Shown here: positions 5,281 through 10,415 of the stretch, in pieces | Position numbering within the stretch: the first letter of the stretch is position 1 | How the letters are laid out: every line of letters starts with the position of its first letter | Source of the DNA: Pseudomonadota bacterium | GTDB taxonomy: Bacteria > Pseudomonadota > Gammaproteobacteria > Acidiferrobacterales > Acidiferrobacteraceae | Direction of reading: 5' to 3' | NCBI GenBank assembly: GCA_021795255.1 | Contig: JAJYPQ010000108.1 | Span: 1-10,415 of the forward strand | Length of the DNA: 10,415 nucleotides | Position numbers and translations under genes: made by a program | The notes under the pieces: model-generated | The model's database searches: none | Seen by the model: only the letters and a program-made list of their open reading frames with translations | Told to the model about the DNA's origin: nothing

Positions 5281-7041
5281 ATGTATTTTCTCGAGGGACC
5301 GCCCCGTTTTTTGTTCTTTACAGGCAAGGGCGGTGTTGGCAAGACGTCTTTGTCGTGTGCCGCCGCGGTCCATCTCGCAGAGCAGGGGAGACGGGTGCTC
5401 TTGGTCAGCACGGACCCGGCCTCCAATGTCGGCCAGGTATTCGGCCAGACCATCGGTCATACGGTCACGCCGATTAGCGGGGTACAAGGCCTGGATGCGC
5501 TCGAAATCGATCCGCAGGCGGCCGCCGAGGTCTATCGTCAGCGTATCGTAGGTCCGGTGCGTGGCGTGTTGCCGGAAGGCGTCGTCGCGGGCATCGAGGA
5601 ACAGCTCTCCGGGGCTTGCACCACGGAGATCGCGGCGTTTGACGAGTTTACGGCGCTATTGATCGACTCCGCGCTGACTGGACGTTATCAGCACATCATT
5701 TTTGATACGGCGCCTACGGGCCACACCATCCGCTTGTTGCAGTTGCCCGGCGCTTGGAGTGGTTTCCTGGAGGCGGGCAAAGGCGATGCCTCGTGTCTCG
5801 GCCCGCTTGCGGGCCTGGCAAAGCAGCGCACCCAGTACAAGGCGGCGGTCGAAGCCCTGGCCGACCCCTTATTGACTCGGCTCATGCTGGTCGCGCGCGC
5901 CCAGCGGGCCGCGCTGCGCGAAGTGGCCCGCACCCAGGAAGAGCTCGCAGCGATAGGCTTTACGCAGCAGTATCTTGTCATAAACGGTGTGCTGCCGCCT
6001 GCCGAAGCCGCCCGTGATCCGCTGGCTGGCGCGGTGTTTCAGCGGGAACAGGCGGCGCTGGACGCCATTCCCGAGGGCTTGAAGGCGCGGCCCTGCGATC
6101 ACATTGAGCTCAAACCGTTCAACCTTATGGGTCTAGACACATTGCGTCAGATGTTGACGGATGCGCCATCAACGCTTGAGGTCTCTCCTGATTCGCCCGT
6201 CGCACTAGATGCGCCACGATTGGCGGATTTAGTCGACGACATCGCCGCGGATGGGTGTGGGCTCGTCATGCTGATGGGTAAAGGCGGTGTAGGTAAGACC
6301 ACTTTGGCGGCTGCCATCGCGGTGGAGCTCGCCCGTCGCGGTCTGCCGGTGCATTTGACCACCTCTGATCCGGCAGCGCACCTGACAGACACCTTGGACG
6401 CCTCGCTCGAATGTCTCACCGTAAGCCGGATCGATCCGCAGGTGGAGACCGCGCGCTATCGTCAGCATGTGTTAGAGACCAAGGGCAAGCCGCTCGATGC
6501 GCAAGGCCGCGCCCTGCTAGACGAGGATCTGCAGTCCCCCTGCACCGAGGAGATCGCCGTGTTCCAGGCGTTCTCGCGCGTCATTCGTGAGGCGGGCCAG
6601 AAGTTCGTCGTGATGGACACCGCACCGACCGGGCACACGCTGCTTTTGCTTGATGCCACGGGGGCTTATCACCGCGAGGTGGCCCGTCGAATGGGCAATA
6701 CCGATATGTCTTTCACCACGCCGATGATGCAGTTGCAAGACCCAAAACGCACCAAGGTGCTCATTGTGACATTGGCCGAGACGACACCTGTGCTGGAAGC
6801 CGCCCATCTGCAGGCCGATTTGCGTCGCGCCGGCATCGAACCTTGGGCATGGATCATCAATACCAGCGTGGCGGCGGCCTCTGTCAGGTCCCCCTTGCTG
6901 GGCCAAAGGGCGGCAAGCGAGCTACAGGAAATCCAGGCGGTGGCGCATCACCATGCCAATCGCTACGCGGTCGTGCCGCTGCTCAAGGAAGAACCGATCG
7001 GCGCCGAGCGTCTGCATGCGCTTATTTATCCTCGGACCTAG
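5281..7041 (+). CDS. arsA: ArsA, As(III)-stimulated ATPase of the arsenite efflux pump
   Basis: A full-length 586-residue protein made of two homologous halves. ATP sites are G15-KGGVG-K21-T22 and G333-KGGVG-K339-T340; each half also has the signal-transduction motif DTAPTGHT (142-149 and 446-453). C113, C172 and C421 match the three As(III)-binding cysteines of R773 ArsA. The ATG at 5281 has GGGAG (5270-5274) 6 bases upstream and follows arsD by 12 bases, so the two are co-transcribed. ArsA energises the membrane carrier ArsB and takes As(III) from ArsD. No arsB or acr3 gene follows within the window, so its pump partner is missing locally. No clear terminator follows the TAG. All signature residues are intact, so the protein itself should be functional. 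Confidence 0.97.
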   Translation: MYFLEGPPRFLFFTGKGGVGKTSLSCAAAVHLAEQGRRVLLVSTDPASNVGQVFGQTIGHTVTPISGVQGLDALEIDPQAAAEVYRQRIVGPVRGVLPEGVVAGIEEQLSGACTTEIAAFDEFTALLIDSALTGRYQHIIFDTAPTGHTIRLLQLPGAWSGFLEAGKGDASCLGPLAGLAKQRTQYKAAVEALADPLLTRLMLVARAQRAALREVARTQEELAAIGFTQQYLVINGVLPPAEAARDPLAGAVFQREQAALDAIPEGLKARPCDHIELKPFNLMGLDTLRQMLTDAPSTLEVSPDSPVALDAPRLADLVDDIAADGCGLVMLMGKGGVGKTTLAAAIAVELARRGLPVHLTTSDPAAHLTDTLDASLECLTVSRIDPQVETARYRQHVLETKGKPLDAQGRALLDEDLQSPCTEEIAVFQAFSRVIREAGQKFVVMDTAPTGHTLLLLDATGAYHREVARRMGNTDMSFTTPMMQLQDPKRTKVLIVTLAETTPVLEAAHLQADLRRAGIEPWAWIINTSVAAASVRSPLLGQRAASELQEIQAVAHHHANRYAVVPLLKEEPIGAERLHALIYPRT

Positions 7042-7333
7042 GCGGTTTATTCTACGGAAGCGTTAGGACTTTTAAGTTAAGTGACGGCTCAATCTAAGAC
7101 TTTCAGTAACAGCGCCATACGCCTGGTGTCGTTGTAGGGCGGGGGCGAGATCTGAGGGGCGCCGATTAGCGGCTGAGCAAGGGGGCCCTCTAACGCGCCT
7201 CTTCGTGGTGGTTTTTGGCGCCACGGGATTTGTTGCATAGGGATACAAAAGCGTGGATAAGTACGAAAACAGGCGCGGGCAACGGGTTGACCGCCGGCCC
7301 ACGAATCGTAAGATTAAAATTAAGGAGCGCACT
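7042..7333. other. Leader region between arsA and the CBS-domain gene
   Basis: These 292 bases hold no supported gene. An imperfect 7-bp stem, CGTGGTG (7205-7211) with CGCCACG (7219-7225) including one G-U pair, has its T-run in the loop and not after the stem, so it is not a normal terminator. I found no convincing promoter. The CBS-domain gene could be read through from ars or have its own weak promoter here. Confidence 0.5.
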
Positions 7334-7795
7334 ATGATGATTCGGGACCTGATGACCAAAGACCCGGTCACCGTCTCTCCCGATACGTCGGTCGAGGATC
7401 TCGCGCGGACGTTGCTCGTACACCGCATCAACGGCCTGCCGGTCGTCGATGAAAATCGCCATCTCCTAGGCGTTGTCACCGCCGCGGATCTGATCTACCG
7501 CGCCGCCGATGAGCGATTCGAGCCTCGTCAATCGGTCTGGAAGGAAAATTTTTGGATTTCTTTCCTGAATCCCGAGGGCGCCCACCCCAGCAAGGGCGTC
7601 GGCCATACCGCCGCCGAGGTGATGACGAGTAAGGTACACAGCGTAGAGCCGGACGCCCAGCCTTCCGTGGCCGCCCGGCTCATGACGGACTATCAGTGTG
7701 TCATGCTGCCTGTGGTCGAGGCCGGAAAGGTGGTGGGCGTCATTTCCCGTCACGACCTTCTAAAACATCTCTCCGAAATAGTGCCTACGTTCTGA
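7334..7795 (+). CDS. Two-CBS-domain protein next to the ars operon
   Basis: A 153-residue soluble protein consisting of a CBS (Bateman) pair. The first CBS domain spans about residues 1-60 (IRDLMTKDPVTVSPDTSV ... HLLGVVTAADLIYR), a linker 61-92 includes a Trp/Phe-rich stretch, and the second spans about 93-150 (AAEVMTSKVHSVEPDAQPS ... GKVVGVISRHDLLKHL). CBS pairs bind adenine nucleotides and regulate partner proteins; no enzyme or transporter domain is attached here. ATG 7334 has AAGGAG (7322-7327) 6 bases upstream; an ATG at 7337 is the alternative. Its place after arsA matches, as I recall, an ORF found between arsA and arsB in ars transposons of Acidithiobacillus caldus and Leptospirillum, so it may belong to arsenic resistance. 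Its target is unknown. Confidence 0.9.
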   Translation: MMIRDLMTKDPVTVSPDTSVEDLARTLLVHRINGLPVVDENRHLLGVVTAADLIYRAADERFEPRQSVWKENFWISFLNPEGAHPSKGVGHTAAEVMTSKVHSVEPDAQPSVAARLMTDYQCVMLPVVEAGKVVGVISRHDLLKHLSEIVPTF

Positions 7796-7870
7796 GACCT
7801 GTATCAGGGGGGGGTTTCGCGCGAGTTGTAGGGGCCGCCGCTCAAAGGACCTATAGGGACGCTTTAAGTC

Positions 7871-7912
7871 GATCGTGGAAACGATCTGATTTCACGGCCA
7901 TTATGGTATATA
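7871..7912 (+). other. GNRA-type stem-loop followed by a promoter-like AT-rich element
   Basis: GATCGT (7871-7876) pairs perfectly with ACGATC (7881-7886) around a GGAA tetraloop. Further on, TGG-TATATA (7904-7912) resembles an extended -10 but has no good -35. No supported plus-strand gene follows; a transcript from here would run antisense to the 3' end of the nucleotidyltransferase gene. No T-run follows the stem, so a terminator for the CBS gene is doubtful. Confidence 0.25.
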
Positions 7913-7993
7913 AAATTCGTTGTACGGGCGTGGGCGTCGATCGGCGCTTGCCCCTGGACTTTGCGCGATTTCCAGTGTGTGTGGCCTTAGGCC

Positions 7994-8713
7994 TCACTGC
8001 GGCGACGTTTTTGCGCGGTCTTTCGATTCGAGTGAGTCAAGCCCACTGAGTTCTTGTGAGCGCAGGGTCACCTCTGGAAGCGCACGCACCTTACTTACGG
8101 CATCGATCAAAATGGCCTTCTCTGATGCAGGTAGCGTCGGCAGGTCTCCGTCCTGAAAATAGGTTAGCGCCTTCAGGCTCTCGCTCGGCTGAAAATGGGA
8201 GCCAAACAGCAGGCGCGCCGCAGACAGTCCGTGCGATAAGCTTACGCCTGCCTGAATCATCGCCACGATGTCGCGATAGTCCCTGGATTCCGCCCTTTGG
8301 AGTATGACCTTGAGTTTGGTCGCCATCAAATCCTCGAAAGACGCCACCGAGAGCACACCATCTGCGGTGAGGTCCGGGTTTCCAACTCGCCCAAAAGTAA
8401 TCATGCCAAAAAACACCTTGACCGTTTCTTGCTCACTAGACCCTGACGGTGCCGACACCACCCAGGTGTTGGCGTGATCCTGGAGAGTCGAAGCGTAGGC
8501 CATGAACGGGAAGGCCGCCTTTATCGCTTCGCGATCGAGCGGTTTTGCCGAGAAGAAATCGAAGTCTACAGAATGCCTGTGCCCCAGCCTCAGTGCGATG
8601 GCGGTACCGCCATATAGGGTGAACCCTAAACGTGGCGCCAAGCGAAGGTCGGGCCATAGACGTCGTTGAGCGGGCGGCAAGATGGTGAAATGCGGCGATA
8701 ACGTGGGCTTCAT
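7994..8713 (-). CDS. AbiEii/AbiGii-like nucleotidyltransferase, probable toxin
   Basis: A 239-residue member of the AbiEii-type minimal nucleotidyltransferases, which in type IV toxin-antitoxin and phage abortive-infection systems block growth, for example by modifying tRNA. Seen are the motif GGTAIALRLGHRHSVDFDFF (G35-G36, Asp50 and Asp52 as metal ligands) and the later KLKVILQRAESRDYRDIV (about residues 133-150), typical of the family. The ATG at 8713 overlaps the stop of the upstream gene as ATGA, so translation is coupled; the frame is open further upstream, but that part overlaps the partner gene. The stop codon lies at the edge of a short stem-loop (GGCC 7983-7986 with GGCC 7990-7993). 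It is shorter than many AbiEii proteins (often near 300 residues). Toxin activity is inferred. Confidence 0.85.
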   Translation of the reverse strand: MKPTLSPHFTILPPAQRRLWPDLRLAPRLGFTLYGGTAIALRLGHRHSVDFDFFSAKPLDREAIKAAFPFMAYASTLQDHANTWVVSAPSGSSEQETVKVFFGMITFGRVGNPDLTADGVLSVASFEDLMATKLKVILQRAESRDYRDIVAMIQAGVSLSHGLSAARLLFGSHFQPSESLKALTYFQDGDLPTLPASEKAILIDAVSKVRALPEVTLRSQELSGLDSLESKDRAKTSPQ

Positions 8714-9009
8714 ATGAATCGGCGCACGGGGAGAGGCGGCACCTCTTCTTCGGTACGGGCCATATCCAGACGATAGTGCCAATAAGCCCACGAGCGGGCG
8801 TTGAATTGACCCGCCTGCGAGTGGGCCAGGACTGTGCGCAGTACGGCGTCACCGACCTTTGTAGCGAGGAGCTGCGCGTCCGCGTAGTCGCCAATATCCA
8901 TGACCTGGGCGATGACACGCTCAGGCGCGCGAACCGCCTCCTCTGGGGTCTTCCACCAAATGTACTTGCGCGCCAAGGGCTTCAAAAACTCTTCGTCGAT
9001 GGGAATCAT
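8710..9009 (-). CDS. Small DUF6922-like partner of the nucleotidyltransferase, probable antitoxin
   Basis: A 99-residue protein. The pattern KYIWWKTPEEAVRAPERVIAQVMDIGDY ... QAGQFNARSWAYWHYRL (residues about 15-81) is shared with short proteins that commonly precede AbiEii-like genes; it resembles DUF6922 (a W, then VI-x-V, G, and a late RS-x-x-W). It has no recognisable helix-turn-helix and so differs from the classical AbiEi antitoxin with its winged helix. ATG 9007-9009 has no strong ribosome site; a TATAAT lies about 40 bases upstream. Its stop overlaps the toxin-like gene by 4 bases. The antitoxin role rests on position and order only. Confidence 0.75.
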   Translation of the reverse strand: MIPIDEEFLKPLARKYIWWKTPEEAVRAPERVIAQVMDIGDYADAQLLATKVGDAVLRTVLAHSQAGQFNARSWAYWHYRLDMARTEEEVPPLPVRRFI

Positions 9010-9048
9010 AAGTCTAGGGGCTACGCCCGCAACGATATCCTGGGTGCT

Positions 9049-9054
9049 ATTATA
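9049..9054 (-). promoter_or_regulatory. Perfect -10 box (TATAAT) for the nucleotidyltransferase pair
   Basis: The minus strand reads TATAAT here, giving a start near 9042 and a leader of about 33 bases before the ATG at 9009. No recognisable -35 lies at 16-18 bases, so an activator or an unusual -35 would be needed, or the match is chance in an AT-rich patch. Confidence 0.4.
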
Positions 9055-9192
9055 TACTCCACCTTATGCTAACGGTGACCATCATGGCGCTTTGCGCAAA
9101 ACAATCTCGTGCGGTGGCGCCTAAGGAACGGGCAAGATCCGCTTCCAACCGCTTCCCCCAGTAAAGTTCCGGCCAAAGCTCATATCCCGATG

Positions 9193-9566
9193 GTAAGCGC
9201 TTCAGCAACTACACCCTGCCCCTGATCCCCTAAGCCGCTTACGCTTCGATCCATCGCATGGATGGAGGTGAGGTGATGGCGAAGATCCGTAGTCATGAAG
9301 CCTGGCAAGCGCTCTTTGCCGAGTACGAGGCAGGCCAGGAGAGTGCGCACGACTTCTGTGTCCGGCACGGCCTGCGGCTTCAGTACTTCTATCGGCGCAG
9401 CCTGGAGCTCCGCGGGCATTCGGCGAGCCGCCGGGGCCGAGGGGGTCAACCTGCCGCGCCTCCCGCGGCCTTCGTACCGGTCACGGTGACCCCCCGGGGC
9501 GTGCCGGCTCCGATCGATCGCGCCCCTACGAATCGGGGGTTGTCCACGGCCGACACCCGACCGTGA
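9193..9566 (+). mobile_element. IS66-family element, left end only (remnant)
   Basis: GTAAGCG at 9193-9199 matches the usual start of IS66-family terminal repeats, and the broken tnpA starts 83 bases inside it, the normal distance. A second, inverted copy, CGCTTAC (9236-9242), lies between. The tnpB and tnpC genes and the right end are absent; the element's sequence is lost somewhere near 9510-9566, giving way to unrelated DNA and a secretin fragment. The right boundary is therefore approximate. Confidence 0.6.
9276..9566 (+). pseudogene. tnpA: IS66-family accessory protein TnpA (OrfA), C-terminus replaced
   Basis: The ORF starts at ATG 9276 behind GGAGGT (9264-9269). The first 50 residues, MAKIRSHEAWQALFAEYEAG and on to FCVRHGLRLQYFYRRSLELR, form the helix-turn-helix region of the IS66 TnpA accessory protein, which is needed with TnpB and TnpC for transposition. 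After AAFVPVTVTP the usual hydrophobic C-terminal strands (a G-x-x-L-x-L type ending) are replaced by an unrelated Arg/Pro-rich tail and a TGA at 9564-9566. The gene is 96 codons and probably non-functional; the break lies near 9510. Confidence 0.7.
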
Positions 9567-9628
9567 ATGGCTAAATCTATGCGGGGACATGGCACCACAA
9601 GTGCTTTGGGATGATGAGGAGCCATTCA
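9564..9628. repeat. 9-bp perfect inverted repeat between the IS66 remnant and the secretin fragment
   Basis: TGAATGGCT (9564-9572) and AGCCATTCA (9620-9628) are exact inverted copies 47 bases apart. The left copy contains the stop of the broken tnpA. They may be ends of a very small deleted element or the arms of a hairpin; one copy is not enough to tell. Confidence 0.35.
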
Positions 9629-9653
9629 GCAAATTCCATCAGGGACAGAGGCT

Positions 9654-10077
9654 CTAAGCCTCATCAAAAGTCCGGATGTATGGCTGCAATCGTACCTTCT
9701 CGATATCGTGAAATGAGGGCTTGGCAAACAGGGGGCGACCATGTATGTCCCCCAGCCACGGGAACTTGTTCACGGTATTGGCCCCGGTGGTATGGACAAG
9801 CCCCGAGAGCACGATGGTCTGGCCGCTCTTCACATTCACCACCGCGCTTGTCTTGCGCGTGAGGAACGCCGGATAGCCGTTCACCGTGAGCGCCGGATTG
9901 ATCTGGCTGATGGCAGTCTGGATCCCGGCCAGGATATGGCGGCGGATATCGACCACCGGCTTTATGGCAAGCTTCACGCCATAGGACTTGTAGGTGACCG
10001 AAGTCTGACCAAGGCCGCTTGCCACCGGGATCGGCACCTCGCCGCCGGCAAGGAAGGAGGCGGTCTTGTGGGGGCAT
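9654..10077 (-). pseudogene. Secretin (type II/III secretion or pilus outer-membrane channel), C-terminal fragment
   Basis: Read on the minus strand, this stretch gives about 140 residues of the secretin core: KTASFLAGGEVPIPVASG, then YKSYGVKLAIKPVVDIRRHI, INPALTVNGYPAFLTRKTSAVVNV, the signature KSGQTIVLSGLV, and FPWLGDI. The order matches the membrane-inserting C-terminal half of secretins such as those of Tad and type IVB pilus systems. Upstream of KTASF the expected start of the core (an A-R-P-x-L-x-T-x-x-G-type strand) is missing and there is no start codon with a ribosome site. At the other end GDI-P-x-x-G is changed to GDIHGRP and the last strand is shortened before TAG 9654-9656. It is a remnant cut at both ends, lying against an IS66 remnant. 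Confidence 0.65.
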
Positions 10078-10078
10078 A

Positions 10079-10415
10079 TTACTGCGGCTTCATCTTTTTC
10101 AGGAGAAAGAAGCCCATGTCTGAAGCGGATGCGAGTTCCCCGGTGCGGGTCAATTGGAATGTGAAAAACAGTGGCATATGCGGATGGCCGCGCCACGTGC
10201 ACTCGGCCTTCAGTTCTATGACCTTGTGTTCTCGATAAGGGGCATAATCGCCCGGAGGACCGCTCCACTGGAGGTAGAATTTAGGCAGAACGACATCGCG
10301 TATGTGGATGGGGATCACCTTCACCGTGTAGCGGGGTGGGGCGGCACAGTCGATGCCGATACCATAGGCAAGAAACGGTGGTTTATAGTGGATGTTGGTC
10401 TTGGTGAAGACCACA
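10079..10415 (-). CDS. Unidentified protein, C-terminal part, cut by window edge
   Basis: An open frame enters from the window end and stops at TAA 10079-10081, giving about 112 residues. It begins VVFTKTNIHYKPPFLAYGIG and has a balanced composition with possible beta strands (YTVKVIPIHIRDVVL, KFYLQWSG, HKVIELKAECTW, PLFFTFQLT) and two Cys. I do not recognise a family. The GTG at 10414 cannot be judged as a start because upstream sequence is missing. The stop lies directly against the broken start of the secretin fragment, so the last residues (FLLKKMKPQ) may be a product of a deletion joint. A pilus or secretion-related role is possible only by position. Confidence 0.4.
   Translation of the reverse strand, partial: VVFTKTNIHYKPPFLAYGIGIDCAAPPRYTVKVIPIHIRDVVLPKFYLQWSGPPGDYAPYREHKVIELKAECTWRGHPHMPLFFTFQLTRTGELASASDMGFFLLKKMKPQ

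Noticed and set aside
7205..7225. Terminator after arsA
   Set aside because: The stem is imperfect and its T-run is inside the loop and not after it.
7696..8049. Plus-strand frame after the CBS gene as an arsB remnant
   Set aside because: The part after 7796 gives no ArsB-like hydrophobic repeats or motifs and lies opposite the nucleotidyltransferase end.
9741..10238. Plus-strand 165-residue frame at the window's right end
   Set aside because: The opposite strand reads a clear secretin core, so this is its shadow.
1..10415. CRISPR arrays, tRNA or rRNA genes, and Tn21-type terminal repeats
   Set aside because: No regularly spaced repeats, no cloverleaf or rRNA-like stretch, and no GGGG-N-type Tn21 ends were seen by reading both strands. 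An exhaustive search was not possible.

Overview
The window reads as accessory DNA from a GC-rich proteobacterium. An arsenic operon of the type found in acidophilic, mineral-oxidising bacteria, a DsrE-type sulfur-relay protein and several worn insertion sequences suggest an acidophilic sulfur or iron oxidiser. That assignment is inference; no rRNA or other marker gene is present.

Layout. 1-193: the 3' end of an IS200/IS605-type tnpB with its structured right end. 315-692: a DsrE/DsrF-family protein. 693-1148: no gene, one possible promoter. 1149-1943: a rhomboid-fold membrane protein without the protease serine motif and with a C-terminal zinc ribbon. 2133-2948 (minus): a calcineurin-like metallophosphoesterase. 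3208-3638 (minus): a translationally coupled pair, a DUF4258-like protein and a DUF2283 protein, which looks like a toxin-antitoxin module. 3835-3993 (minus): a 52-residue basic ORF divergent from the arsenic genes. 4040-7041: arsRC (one polypeptide), arsD and arsA. 7334-7795: a two-CBS-domain protein. 7994-9009 (minus): an AbiEii-like nucleotidyltransferase with an overlapping upstream partner. 9193-9566: the left end of an IS66-family element with a broken accessory gene. 9654-10077 (minus): a secretin C-terminal fragment. 10079 to the window end (minus): an unidentified partial ORF.

How the genes work together. The core is arsenic resistance. ArsR senses As(III) and represses the operon, the fused ArsC domain reduces As(V) to As(III), ArsD delivers As(III) to ArsA, and ArsA is the ATPase that would drive an ArsB pump. 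All key cysteines and both ATP sites are intact. No arsB or acr3 lies in the window: arsA is followed by a CBS-domain gene, an order I recall from ars transposons of biomining acidophiles, and then by a probable toxin-antitoxin pair where the pump gene would be expected. The fused arsRC has an internal Shine-Dalgarno and ATG exactly between its two domains, so free ArsC may also be made; its first ATG has almost no leader.

The surroundings (tnpB end, IS66 end, secretin fragment, two candidate toxin-antitoxin pairs) are what one expects of a mobile or island region assembled by repeated insertion and deletion.
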